From the NCBI GenBank assembly GCA_001823215.1, contig MHTV01000012.1, forward strand, positions 1 to 33,012: a stretch of 33,012 nucleotides of DNA, in the 5' to 3' direction. Source of the DNA: Candidatus Wildermuthbacteria bacterium RIFCSPHIGHO2_02_FULL_45_25. Lineage in GTDB: Bacteria > Patescibacteriota > Minisyncoccia > Minisyncoccales > UBA10102. Both the position numbers and the translations under genes were made by a program. The notes below the pieces were generated by a model that ran no database searches, was not told the DNA's origin, and worked only from the letters and a program-made list of their open reading frames with translations. Within the stretch, counting starts at the first letter, position 1; the number at the start of each line of letters is the position of its first letter. Of the stretch, positions 15,746-23,809 are shown in pieces.

Positions 15746-16792
15746 TTAGTTTCCGCCAAGAGATTTATCAAAAAGTCCAGGGAAGTGCGTTCGGATGCGT
15801 TGTTTAATGTTGGGCGCAAGTCCTTCGATGCGGTCATCCTGGCGAGGATATTCCTTTTGAGTCTTTTCAATAACTGCCCGGAGGAATATTTTTACTTGCT
15901 CCTTGGATGAGGGATCTTGATCCAGAAAATCTAATGCGTGAATAATTGCTTCTCTGTAACCGCCGTTGATTGTGGATTGGGCATAGGCCAAAGCAAGAGA
16001 CTGTGAATATGCCGGGGAAGGGCCTTCTAATACAATGAGCCGTTCATAAATTTCAAATAATTGATCATAGTTTTTTTGCTGGATAGCAATCGGTAGTAAG
16101 AGGTGCAGAAACTCTGCTCGGAGAAAATGTCTGCGCATCTCTGGATCTGCCTTTGGGCTGATATCGATGGCTTGACGTTCTCCGAGGAATATCTCCACAA
16201 GTATTTTCCATGCGAGACATCTGTTACTCGCTGGAAAGTAGATAAGGCATTGCTGGGCTGTCTCTTCTGCTTGAGGATACTGTTTGGTAAGGAGGAACGT
16301 ATAAGTCATGCGATCATAAATTTCTTCGCGTGAAGGACTTAATGCGAGAGCTTTTTCCATGGCGTAAATGGAAAGTTGTCCAAATTGTTGGCGTTGTTCA
16401 TCTGTTTGTGCATTTGCCATCATTAAATTGGTGTAAGCTGCAAGGGCAATCCATGACTTGGTCTCGTAAGGATAACGCTGTACGCGCTTTTGAAGAAGTT
16501 CTTGGATTTGCCATATACGTATGATACGAGTACTTTTATCCAATTGAGGGAAGCATTTAGTAGTGGCATCGATAAGCTGATTCTGGAGATATCGTTCTGT
16601 AAAAGTTTCTCGAGGCAAGGAATCAAGTATTTCAAATGCTTCATCGCATTCTTCTTGTTGCGTGAGCGCAATAACAAGATTTAACTTGTGATTGATTAAA
16701 AGAGGTTTCATGCTCATAGTATACATAAGCCAAAGACTGCTAGCTCCGAGAATCCCTAGGATGAGATATTTTGCGGGTTTTGAAAGTTTCAT
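15746..16792 (-). CDS. Membrane-anchored TPR protein, partner of the ligase-like protein
   Basis: It is 348 residues with one N-terminal membrane helix (about 8-27), then TPR-like helix pairs, e.g. QEECDEAFEILD, LSPSREEIYDRMTYTFLLTKQYPQAEE and NYDQLFEIYERLIVLEGPSPAYSQSLALAYAQ. It matches the C-terminal half of the opposite-strand fused protein (LLINHKLNLVIALTQQEECDEAF aligns with LFMNKEIVLAVHQAQSGRCDEAF). Its start codon overlaps the stop of the upstream ligase-like gene as ATGA, so the two are translationally coupled and probably form a complex equal to the fused protein. No terminator lies between it and the convergent gene. Confidence 0.82.
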   Translation of the reverse strand: MKLSKPAKYLILGILGASSLWLMYTMSMKPLLINHKLNLVIALTQQEECDEAFEILDSLPRETFTERYLQNQLIDATTKCFPQLDKSTRIIRIWQIQELLQKRVQRYPYETKSWIALAAYTNLMMANAQTDEQRQQFGQLSIYAMEKALALSPSREEIYDRMTYTFLLTKQYPQAEETAQQCLIYFPASNRCLAWKILVEIFLGERQAIDISPKADPEMRRHFLRAEFLHLLLPIAIQQKNYDQLFEIYERLIVLEGPSPAYSQSLALAYAQSTINGGYREAIIHALDFLDQDPSSKEQVKIFLRAVIEKTQKEYPRQDDRIEGLAPNIKQRIRTHFPGLFDKSLGGN

Positions 16793-18147
16793 GATGCTCG
16801 GGTTTTGTTTTTGTTGAACGATGGCGAAGGAAGAGAAAGGAGAAAAAGAGAATAAGCAATAAGCATAAAGAAAATAAGAGAGGTTGCGAAAGAATTAAAA
16901 GAAAAGACCATGGTTGTTAAATAAGCTACCATGGCGGTTTGGGTTATATGAATAGCGCGTGTATGCTCTGGAGACACAACGCGTTTTTTTGAAAGAAAGA
17001 AGAAAAGCGAACCCAAGAAACCCAAAAAAACAAGGAATCCTACAAATCCGGTGGTTACTGCCAAGTCCAGATAAAAATTGTGAAATGTGTCCCACCACCC
17101 TTCCATCCTTCCATAGAACCTTGGGTTGTTGGAATCAAAATAGCGGTCAAATGCTATGGAGGAGTTGTAGGGTCCATATCCAAAAAATGGCCGATCGTTG
17201 AGAGCTTGTATCGCAAAAGACCACGAAGCAAAGCGTGGTTCCGTATGGATAATTTCTTCCAGGGAAGATCGCTGCCAGATATTTGAGAGAAGTGTGCTAT
17301 TCTGTACGAAATTTGGCGGTGGAATAGTTTGAAGGAGAAGATACATCGTTATAGCCATGCCGATAAGCCCAAGGGCGACTATCCGAAGCAGCTTACTGCT
17401 TTTATGGGATGGATAAAAAAGGAAGAAAAAGAAAGTGCTAACCGCTAACCCCACGAAAGCCGCTCTGGTACCGCTTAAAACAATTCCAAAAAGCAAGAGA
17501 AGCGTAAAAGCAACGAAGAGAATTTTAGACTTAAGTGTAGAAGAATTCCAAAGGAAAGACACTGAAAATGGCAAAAGCGCAACAAGAAAAATAGCAAAGA
17601 ACATTGTGTTTCCGAAAGTGGAAGCAGGACGTCCGGGATCTGCCCGAATAAACGCAAGATTAATATTGAGATATTGGATAATGGCGATCAAGGTAGCCAC
17701 CAGTGCCACGCTAAGAGCTATTTTCCAAACTTTTTCCCAATTACGCTGAGAAAGCGTGAGGAAGAGGAATACTGCAAAGAAGATGTAACTAAGATCATTG
17801 AGAACTCCCCATCCTCGAAATGGAGTGCCGGAGAAACTAAAAGAGGGATCTAAAGAAAAAAGATTGGCAATCACCAAGATTCCTCCGAATCCCAAAAGTA
17901 ACAGAAATGGAATGCGAGCCGGCTTTTCTGGAAGTAACTTCCATGTATCCTTGAGGATGATTCTTGCGATAAAGAAGTTGGCAAGAAGGATAAATAGGAT
18001 ACGGAAAAGATTCGCTTGTACCCAAGGGACTGGAATTGCCCACGGCCAGCCATCTACCAAGGGAAGGAATAGAATGGTTAAAACACCGCCAAAGTAGAGC
18101 CAGGAGAAGGTATCGTTTCTTAGGTGTTCTATTGTATTGCTTCGCAT
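16789..18147 (-). CDS. O-antigen ligase/polymerase-type membrane protein
   Basis: It is 452 residues with about eleven to twelve hydrophobic helices. Family marks parallel those of the fused paralogue: LSGTRAAFVGLAVS, the loop DRPFFGYGPYNSS with FDRYF, and GWWDTFHNFYLDLA before the final helices. It ends in a short basic tail (FNKNKTRAS) exactly where the fused protein continues into its TPR half. It presumably polymerises or transfers lipid-linked glycan on the outer face of the membrane. Whether it acts as ligase, Wzy polymerase or protein oligosaccharyltransferase cannot be told from sequence. It is the first gene of a two-gene operon with the TPR protein. Confidence 0.82.
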   Translation of the reverse strand: MRSNTIEHLRNDTFSWLYFGGVLTILFLPLVDGWPWAIPVPWVQANLFRILFILLANFFIARIILKDTWKLLPEKPARIPFLLLLGFGGILVIANLFSLDPSFSFSGTPFRGWGVLNDLSYIFFAVFLFLTLSQRNWEKVWKIALSVALVATLIAIIQYLNINLAFIRADPGRPASTFGNTMFFAIFLVALLPFSVSFLWNSSTLKSKILFVAFTLLLLFGIVLSGTRAAFVGLAVSTFFFFLFYPSHKSSKLLRIVALGLIGMAITMYLLLQTIPPPNFVQNSTLLSNIWQRSSLEEIIHTEPRFASWSFAIQALNDRPFFGYGPYNSSIAFDRYFDSNNPRFYGRMEGWWDTFHNFYLDLAVTTGFVGFLVFLGFLGSLFFFLSKKRVVSPEHTRAIHITQTAMVAYLTTMVFSFNSFATSLIFFMLIAYSLFLLSLPSPSFNKNKTRAS

Positions 18148-18155
18148 ACGATTCT

Positions 18156-18184
18156 ATGATACAAAAAGCTATACCTCTCGTCTA
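18156..18184 (-). promoter_or_regulatory. Candidate promoter of the ligase-like/TPR operon
   Basis: On the minus strand, TAGACG, a 17-nt spacer and TATCAT lie 8 nt before the ATG at 18147, the same leaderless geometry seen at other genes here. The -35 box matches consensus at 4 of 6 positions and the -10 box at 5 of 6. Confidence 0.45.
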
Positions 18185-18308
18185 TGGTTAGATTGACTTT
18201 ATCCGTGGCGAGGTAATATTTGTATGCTTTATTTTCTTGATATAGACAAGACTTTAAAAATAAGAAACAAGTGGAAGGTAAGATTCTCAAATTTAATAAG
18301 ATAGGATT

Positions 18309-19307
18309 ATGGCATTGGATTTTGAAGGGAAAAATATCCTGGTAACCGGAGGTACAGGATCATTCGGGCAAAAATTTGTGGAAGTTGTGTTAAAAGAGCA
18401 CAATCCCCGATCAATTCGGGTATTTTCTCGAGGAGAGCACGCCCAATGGGAAATGGCGCAAAAATTTCAAGATGAGCGCATGCGCTTTTTGATTGGAGAC
18501 GTACGAGATAAGGAACGTTTGTCTCGTGCCATGAATGATGTGGATATCGTAGTGCACGCTGCTGCTTTAAAGCAGATTGTGCTTGGAGAATACAATCCTC
18601 TTGAGGTTATTCAGACCAATGTTATGGGAAGCGCAAATGTCATTGATGCCGCTATCGATAACAATGTAAACAGGGTGTTGTTTATTAGTACGGACAAAGC
18701 GGTAAACCCCGTGAACTTGTATGGCGGAACAAAGCTTTGCGCCGAGCGTCTTTTTGTGCAGGCAAATGTGTATGTGGGGCAGAATCGCAGAACGAAATTC
18801 GCTGTTGCCCGTTATGGAAACGTGGTGGGCAGCCGCGGAAGCGCGATTCCGCTTTTTCTTGAGCAAAAGAAATCGGGAAGAATCACGGTAACAGATCAGC
18901 GCATGACTCGTTTTTGGATCACTCTCGATCAGGGGGTGCGCTTTGTGCTGAATTCTTTGGATCGTATGCAGGGTGGAGAAGTGTTTGTTCCAAAAATACC
19001 AAGCACAAAAGTAATGGATTTGGTGGATGTGATTGCGCCAGGCGCGGAGGTTGATTTTATTGGTATCCGCCAAGGCGAAAAATTGCATGAGATTTTACTG
19101 GCAGAAGAAGAGAGCCGTCACGCAAGAGAATTTGATTCCTTTTTTCTTGTGGAACCGGAATTCTCATTTTGGAAAGCTGAATCTATTACTGGGGGTATAC
19201 GTATTCAGGAGAAATTTATTTATTCAAGCGATTCGAATAGTCACTGGCTCACAAAAGAGGAGCTTCAGGAGATTGTTCGGCTGTATCAAGGAGGTTTGGA
19301 GGTATAA
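18309..19307 (+). CDS. pseB: UDP-GlcNAc 4,6-dehydratase (inverting), PseB-like
   Basis: It is a 332-residue extended SDR enzyme. The Rossmann start is NILVTGGTGSFGQKF (9-23). It has the PseB-type ALKQIVLGEYNPLEVIQTN, and STDKAVNPVNLYGGTKLCAE holds D129, K130, the Tyr138 and Lys142 pair typical of this subgroup. MTRFWITLDQGVRFV and a C-terminal GIRQGEKLHE follow. PseB converts UDP-GlcNAc to UDP-2-acetamido-2,6-dideoxy-beta-L-arabino-hexos-4-ulose, the first step toward pseudaminic acid and related sugars. Related CapD/FlaA1 enzymes are the main alternative, but the PseC-like gene in the same locus favours PseB. It lies upstream of, and separated from, the rest of the glycan genes. No convincing promoter is visible. 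Confidence 0.85.
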   Translation: MALDFEGKNILVTGGTGSFGQKFVEVVLKEHNPRSIRVFSRGEHAQWEMAQKFQDERMRFLIGDVRDKERLSRAMNDVDIVVHAAALKQIVLGEYNPLEVIQTNVMGSANVIDAAIDNNVNRVLFISTDKAVNPVNLYGGTKLCAERLFVQANVYVGQNRRTKFAVARYGNVVGSRGSAIPLFLEQKKSGRITVTDQRMTRFWITLDQGVRFVLNSLDRMQGGEVFVPKIPSTKVMDLVDVIAPGAEVDFIGIRQGEKLHEILLAEEESRHAREFDSFFLVEPEFSFWKAESITGGIRIQEKFIYSSDSNSHWLTKEELQEIVRLYQGGLEV

Positions 19308-19378
19308 AATGCGTTTGCTTGACATTTTTAATCTGATATGGCAGAAGTAGTATAGCTATTCGCGGGAGGGAAACGATT

Positions 19379-20365
19379 ATGTTTATGCCATGGTTTTGGT
19401 TGATTCCGGTGGGACTGCGAGTTGTTACTGCGCATATTGCAGTGCCGATTATGCTGAAGCATGTGACGGGGATGCCGTCGCGGCTGCAGAAATTTGCGCT
19501 TCAATTTGGTTTCGCTTTTATCTTTGCGGTTACTCTATGGGCGATCGCATGGGTGGTTAAACAGCGAGGCGGATTTGAAGATGTCCCATGGTTTCAGGAA
19601 GCGCTGGATCCTGCGTTGCCAGGAATTCTCTGGTATATTGCCCTGTTCGGAGTGGTCAACGCGTTTGCCGCATACGCGCAATGGCGCGCGGTGGATATCA
19701 GCATGAGCAAGAATGCTCTGTTTGGGCAAGCTGATGATTTTCTCGCGCTTCTATTGGGCTATACAATTCTCCATGAAGCGGAGATTCTGACGCCTTATCT
19801 GGCGTTCGGAGTTATTCTGTGCATGGTTGCGGCTCCGGTATTTACCGTTGTTTCCAATAAATACGGCGCAAAAACTTCCGGTCCTAAAGTGCTGGGCATA
19901 AAAATACCCCAGCTACTTTTGTGGGTTGGAATGTACACTTTCGTGTGGGGTTTTGCGGAAGTGCTCATGCGAGGGTATGCGTCCACGAGTGTTCCTCTGC
20001 CCGGATTCATGGTTGCGTGGTACGCGGGAAGTTTGTTGGGAGCTTCTCTGATGTTTCTGATGTTCAGAAAAAAAGAGAAGTTGCAGGGGATTTCTTCCAA
20101 GAGATTCTTTGGGCTTAAAGCGGTGGCAACACTCGGATTCCTAATCTTCATGTCCAATGCTTTGGCATACTCCGCTCTTTGGATGGCGGAATTAACCAAA
20201 GTAATTCCTATTTTCCAAGGAACCGAGATCGTGTTTCCCTTGCTGATTGGCCTCTATGTCTTCAAAGAGCGTAAAGGGCTTCATTGGCAAGAAGGAGCCG
20301 TGCTGGCAGTGGGAGCAATTGGAGTGGTGATTGTAGTCGTGGCCTCGCATTGGCCGCTCTTCTAA
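19379..20365 (+). CDS. DMT-superfamily (EamA/RhaT-like) membrane transporter
   Basis: It is 328 residues with about ten hydrophobic helices in two halves, as in drug/metabolite transporters. The second half ends with LTKVIPIFQGTEIVFPLLIGLYVFKERKG, the conserved end-of-repeat pattern in which a helix is followed by a glycine-rich turn and a Glu-Arg pair. A good ribosome site (GGGAGGG at 19364-19370) lies 8 nt before ATG 19379; a second in-frame ATG follows at 19385. It is flanked downstream by a strong hairpin. Its substrate is unknown. Its place in the glycan locus allows a role in moving sugar nucleotides or lipid-linked intermediates, but DMT proteins are too varied to say. Confidence 0.8.
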   Translation: MFMPWFWLIPVGLRVVTAHIAVPIMLKHVTGMPSRLQKFALQFGFAFIFAVTLWAIAWVVKQRGGFEDVPWFQEALDPALPGILWYIALFGVVNAFAAYAQWRAVDISMSKNALFGQADDFLALLLGYTILHEAEILTPYLAFGVILCMVAAPVFTVVSNKYGAKTSGPKVLGIKIPQLLLWVGMYTFVWGFAEVLMRGYASTSVPLPGFMVAWYAGSLLGASLMFLMFRKKEKLQGISSKRFFGLKAVATLGFLIFMSNALAYSALWMAELTKVIPIFQGTEIVFPLLIGLYVFKERKGLHWQEGAVLAVGAIGVVIVVVASHWPLF

Positions 20366-20374
20366 GGAGGTTAA

Positions 20375-20410
20375 AGAAAGGTCTCCCTTGCAAAGCAGGG
20401 AGACCTTTCT
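20375..20410 (+). terminator. Strong hairpin terminator after the transporter gene
   Basis: A perfect 14-bp stem (agaaaggtctccct / agggagacctttct, 20375-20388 and 20397-20410) with an 8-nt loop starts 9 nt after the stop codon. It is A-rich before and T-rich within and after the 3' arm, so it could stop transcription from either side. Confidence 0.75.
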
Positions 20411-20422
20411 GATTGCTTTACC

Positions 20423-20451
20423 TTGATTTTTATGCGAATATGCGGTAAAGT
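20423..20451 (+). promoter_or_regulatory. Promoter of the TPR-like gene
   Basis: TTGATT (20423-20428), a 17-nt spacer and TAAAGT (20446-20451). A start near 20458 leaves a leader of about 33 nt with a strong ribosome site, unlike the leaderless genes elsewhere in the window. Confidence 0.5.
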
Positions 20452-20490
20452 ATGTGTGGTTTTTTCCAGAAAATTCGAGGAGGCAAAAAC

Positions 20491-21405
20491 ATGGGAGAGA
20501 ATGTTTTCCGGAGAGCCAAAACGGTTGCAGATCAAGTTGCAGATCAAGTGGAATCTGCGCTTCAGGAAGCGAATCGGCTTGGAGAACCAGATCGAGTTGC
20601 TGTAAGGCAACTCAACGAGGAAGGCATTCATTTGGGAGTGCAACAAGGGCGTTTTGAAGAAGCGCTGGCGTCCTTTTTGGAGGGGTTGCGCAAGAGTGGC
20701 CATGATCTCCAATTGCGCGCGGATTCTCTCATGAACATGGGGGATATGTTGCGCAGGGGGCCGGGCGATCTCGACCTTGCCCGAAAGCTCTTTGTCATGG
20801 CGGAGTTGATGCCGCTCTCATTCACACGCAGATCTCGTCTGCGTACCATGGAGGCAATGCTGTACATTCATGCGACCGAGCAAGGGAAAAATGATCCTTG
20901 GGGAATTGCTAAGAACCTGGCGTTGCTTGAGGAAGCGATAGTTTTGGCAGATGCTGCCACCCAAGAAAACCCTGAAGAATCTTGGGCAGCAAAACTTTTT
21001 GCTGCTCATAGGTACTTGGGGACGATTGGTGTCTTTGGGAATCCAGATCAAAAGGCAAAGGGTTTGAGGCTCATTCATCAGTTGCTTCCCTTGCTGGATC
21101 CTAATTCTCCATCTGCGGCACGGTTCAAGTATTCTCAATCTTTAATCGTCCGTTCGGAATATCCCCAAGAGTCGGTAATGCTCCTTATGCAGAGTGCTGA
21201 ACGCATGAAAGAGGAGTTTCCTCTGGATGCGGGAGCATATCTCGCTTTGGCGGGGTTGATCTGCATCGAGGATCTCAAAGATACCGAACAAGCGGAGGAA
21301 TACTGGAAACAAGCGGAGGAATTTCGAGAGAGAATTGCAAAATTCAGCAATAGTGGCTATGTTATAGTCACATTGGATAAGTTGAAGCAAGCTCTCGGAA
21401 AGTAA
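20491..21405 (+). CDS. Cytoplasmic TPR-like helical protein, function unknown
   Basis: It is 304 residues with no signal peptide or membrane helix. It is built of helix pairs resembling tetratricopeptide repeats: NEEGIHLGVQQGRFEEALAS, then RADSLMNMGDMLRRGPGDLD, then AKNLALLEEAIVLADAATQ, then AGAYLALAGLICIEDLKD with AEEYWKQAEEFRERI. It probably binds a partner protein. The start at 20491 is chosen because GAGGAGG lies 7 nt upstream; the frame opens 13 codons earlier. It is a single-gene unit between two terminators, next to the DMT transporter, and has no recognisable link to sugar chemistry. Confidence 0.75.
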   Translation: MGENVFRRAKTVADQVADQVESALQEANRLGEPDRVAVRQLNEEGIHLGVQQGRFEEALASFLEGLRKSGHDLQLRADSLMNMGDMLRRGPGDLDLARKLFVMAELMPLSFTRRSRLRTMEAMLYIHATEQGKNDPWGIAKNLALLEEAIVLADAATQENPEESWAAKLFAAHRYLGTIGVFGNPDQKAKGLRLIHQLLPLLDPNSPSAARFKYSQSLIVRSEYPQESVMLLMQSAERMKEEFPLDAGAYLALAGLICIEDLKDTEQAEEYWKQAEEFRERIAKFSNSGYVIVTLDKLKQALGK

Positions 21406-21410
21406 TAAAG

Positions 21411-21440
21411 TGGCGGGCCTCGTGTCCGCCATTGTTATTT
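21411..21440 (+). terminator. Rho-independent terminator after the TPR-like gene
   Basis: TGGCGG / CCGCCA (21411-21416 and 21426-21431) with a 9-nt loop is followed by ttgttattttt, 6 nt after the stop codon. Confidence 0.75.
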
Positions 21441-21467
21441 TTGAAGAGGATATGATATTGTAAACTA

Positions 21468-21473
21468 TATAAT
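21468..21473 (+). promoter_or_regulatory. -10 box of the methylase gene
   Basis: A perfect TATAAT ends 10 nt before ATG 21484. The nearest -35-like hexamer (TTGAAG, 21441-21446) is 21 nt away, which is too far, so the promoter is only partly supported. Confidence 0.4.
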
Positions 21474-21483
21474 TTTTACCCTT

Positions 21484-22128
21484 ATGAGTACGCTGAATGA
21501 GCAAAGATGGGGAGGAGAGTTTGGAGAAGAATATACAATGAGGAATCCATTAGATATGCAAGCTATGGATGGCTTGTATATGGAGAGTTATGGAGTCTCA
21601 AGAGCAATGCTAAATAAAGAATTTCTCGATAGTTTAAACCGTTCAATAAAAATTTTAGAAGTTGGAGCGAATGTTGGGATGCAACTTGCTCTTCTCCAAA
21701 AAATTGGCTTTGAGTCTCTTTACGGAGTTGAACTAAATAGAAAAGCGATCGAGATTTCCCGGTCGTTTACAAAAAATATCGATATTATTCAAGGTTCAGC
21801 ATTAGATATCCCTTTTAAGGATCATTTTTTTGATTTGGTATTGACTTCAGGGGTGCTTATTCATATTCCCCCTTCAAATATCCAGCAGGCAATAAGCGAA
21901 ATTCATAGATGTACGAAGAGATATATATGGGGCTTTGAGTATTATGCACCTGCCTATACCGACGTTGTGTACAGGGGAAAGAACGATATGTTGTGGAAGG
22001 CAGATTTCGCAAAACTCTATCTTGATTCGTTTGCGGATGTAGAATTAGTGAAGGAGAAGGAATTAAAGTATCGAAGCAATGAAAATGTGGACAAGATGTT
22101 TCTATTGAAGTTGAAAGATAAAAATTAG
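21484..22128 (+). CDS. SAM-dependent methyltransferase, pseudaminic-acid-associated methylase type
   Basis: It is 214 residues with a class I methyltransferase fold. Motif I is ILEVGANVGM (57-66), the acidic ribose-binding residue is Glu83 in YGVELNRKAIE, and FFDLVLTSGVLIHIPP (115-130) forms motif IV. The N-terminal EQRWGGEFGEEYTMRNP is the signature start of methylases found beside pseudaminic-acid genes. Its setting near PseB-, PseC- and amidotransferase-like genes agrees. It probably methylates the nonulosonic or amino sugar (O- or N-methyl); the exact position is unknown. Confidence 0.8.
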   Translation: MSTLNEQRWGGEFGEEYTMRNPLDMQAMDGLYMESYGVSRAMLNKEFLDSLNRSIKILEVGANVGMQLALLQKIGFESLYGVELNRKAIEISRSFTKNIDIIQGSALDIPFKDHFFDLVLTSGVLIHIPPSNIQQAISEIHRCTKRYIWGFEYYAPAYTDVVYRGKNDMLWKADFAKLYLDSFADVELVKEKELKYRSNENVDKMFLLKLKDKN

Positions 22129-22252
22129 CGCAATTATGTAAGTAGATAGGTCTTTAATGTATCTACCAACAAAGGTCGGCAATGGTTAGAAAAAAACAAC
22201 TTAGGGCTGCTCCTGATTTGGGGCTTATAATGTAAGGATTATATCTGATACT
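22129..22252 (+). other. Intergenic stretch with a weak hairpin and a -10 box
   Basis: A 7-bp stem (gtagata / tatctac, 22142-22148 and 22160-22166) has an 11-nt loop and lacks a T tract, so it is at best a weak terminator. A TATAAT at 22226-22231 could serve the next gene with a leader of about 15-20 nt; no good -35 box accompanies it. Confidence 0.3.
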
Positions 22253-23692
22253 ATGAAATGGTGCTTTATTGTAAATAATGCTCCTTTTTTAACGGAATTT
22301 TTTATCAAGCTCTCTCGGGAAGTTGTTAAGACAAACGACGAATGCCTTGTTATTTTAACGAGCAAGTTTGTCGAATACGAAAAAAAAATGCTTTTCCCCG
22401 CTCCAACAAAGTTTATCTCTAAGGTCGATTGGATCAGACAATCTTATCGGCCAGGAAGTGTAGCATTTCACAATGTTTCATGGAAAGAGTTTTTCCCCTT
22501 ATTCGATAGGTCAAAGCGTATTTCTTTAGATTATGAAAAAGCGTTTGATCGAACTGATCAAGATTATCAATTTTACCAATATATTTTCGAATCAGAAAAT
22601 CCTGATTTGATATTGTTTGAGCCTCCAAGTGGCATAGGCACTGAAATCGCTTATCTGTTCGCCCGAGAACGAAAGATCCCCTACTTGGGAATTCTTGTTT
22701 CAAGAATTCCTGATCGCCTGGAGATATGCGATTTAGAATGTGTTGATGCCCATTCCTGTTCTTTATTTGAGCATTTATTGATGGAAGAAATTACTTCAGA
22801 GGAACGTGAATTCGCGCAGAATTACATTCGCAGTTTTCTTTTACATACTAAAGTGCCCTCTTATGTAGGAACGCAAAAGGTTATATTTTCTCCTTTGGGA
22901 TTTATCTGGCATTATATCCAAGCTATACGGAAAAAAGGAAAGGCGCTTGTGTGGTATGCAAAAATACGAAAAGAAGTGAAACGATATGATGTTGAAAGTG
23001 AGATCCGTTGGATGCGAAGTTTTGCTGCCCCTCTTGAGATGTTACGCAGACAGTTTCGCATCTTGTCGCAAAAGAGGATATATAGCCTTTATGACGAACG
23101 AGATAAAAACCGTTTTTTTGTTTATCCTCTGCAACTACAGCCTGAAACTTCCACATCACTATGCGCTACCTATTACAATGATCAATTAAGTACCATTCAA
23201 AATATTGCTTTCACGTTGCCTTTTCCTTATAAACTATATGTCAAAGAACATCCTGCGGCTATTGGCACGCGAGAAAATTTATTCTATAAAAGGCTCAAGA
23301 AAATCCCTCATGTAGTTCTCATTGCTCCTGAAGAACAAGTTTCTCGACTTATTAAGAATTGCTGTGGCGTGATAACCCTTACAAGTACAGTTGGGATGGA
23401 ATCTGCGCTCGCAGGCAAACCAACCTATGTTTTAGGGAGTGCTGCGTATGAATATCATCCCTTATGCAGAAAAATTTCTAGCTTTGACCAGTTAAGAGAG
23501 TCTCTGCGGCAAGATAGAGAACGTCCTCCTGAAAGCCCCGATCTGCAAGAATTGAATTTACGTTTTATTGTCTCTTATTTAAGGAGAACTTTGCAGGGAG
23601 ATATTATTGCTTCTTGCAGGGAAACCGATTCAAATAATTATGCCGAAATTTATCAAAGTTTTCGAAGAAGAGCTCTCGAGTTGCGTGGATAG
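22253..23692 (+). CDS. Capsule-type glycosyltransferase candidate (Capsule_synth/KpsS-like C-terminus)
   Basis: It is 479 residues, with no signal peptide and no clear membrane helix. The N-terminal half is unfamiliar apart from a start like a GT-B Rossmann strand (MKWCFIVNNAPFLTEFFI). The C-terminal half has the features of KpsS/KpsC and related capsule transferases: FVYPLQLQPETST, YVKEHPAAIG (Lys331, Glu332, His333, Pro334), and ITLTSTVGMESALAGKPTYVLG around 375-396, the donor-binding strand-helix. In that family the donor is CMP-Kdo; here a CMP-linked nonulosonic acid would suit the neighbouring genes, but that is inference. It is preceded by a 124-nt gap and could be transcribed on its own. 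Confidence 0.6.
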   Translation: MKWCFIVNNAPFLTEFFIKLSREVVKTNDECLVILTSKFVEYEKKMLFPAPTKFISKVDWIRQSYRPGSVAFHNVSWKEFFPLFDRSKRISLDYEKAFDRTDQDYQFYQYIFESENPDLILFEPPSGIGTEIAYLFARERKIPYLGILVSRIPDRLEICDLECVDAHSCSLFEHLLMEEITSEEREFAQNYIRSFLLHTKVPSYVGTQKVIFSPLGFIWHYIQAIRKKGKALVWYAKIRKEVKRYDVESEIRWMRSFAAPLEMLRRQFRILSQKRIYSLYDERDKNRFFVYPLQLQPETSTSLCATYYNDQLSTIQNIAFTLPFPYKLYVKEHPAAIGTRENLFYKRLKKIPHVVLIAPEEQVSRLIKNCCGVITLTSTVGMESALAGKPTYVLGSAAYEYHPLCRKISSFDQLRESLRQDRERPPESPDLQELNLRFIVSYLRRTLQGDIIASCRETDSNNYAEIYQSFRRRALELRG

Positions 23693-23770
23693 CGATTTTG
23701 CGGTAAAATTTCAATTCATACGGTGGCCATGTATGCTAAAAAGGTAGTCATATCCAATAGAAAAAGGATA

Positions 23771-23799
23771 TTTACGTGAATGGATAAAATATATATAGT
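23771..23799 (+). promoter_or_regulatory. Promoter of the pseC-amidotransferase-hisH-hisF operon
   Basis: TTTACG (23771-23776), a 17-nt spacer and TATAGT (23794-23799), 10 nt before ATG 23810, so the leader would be about 4 nt. Confidence 0.5.
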
Positions 23800-23809
23800 G
23801 TAGTAAGGT

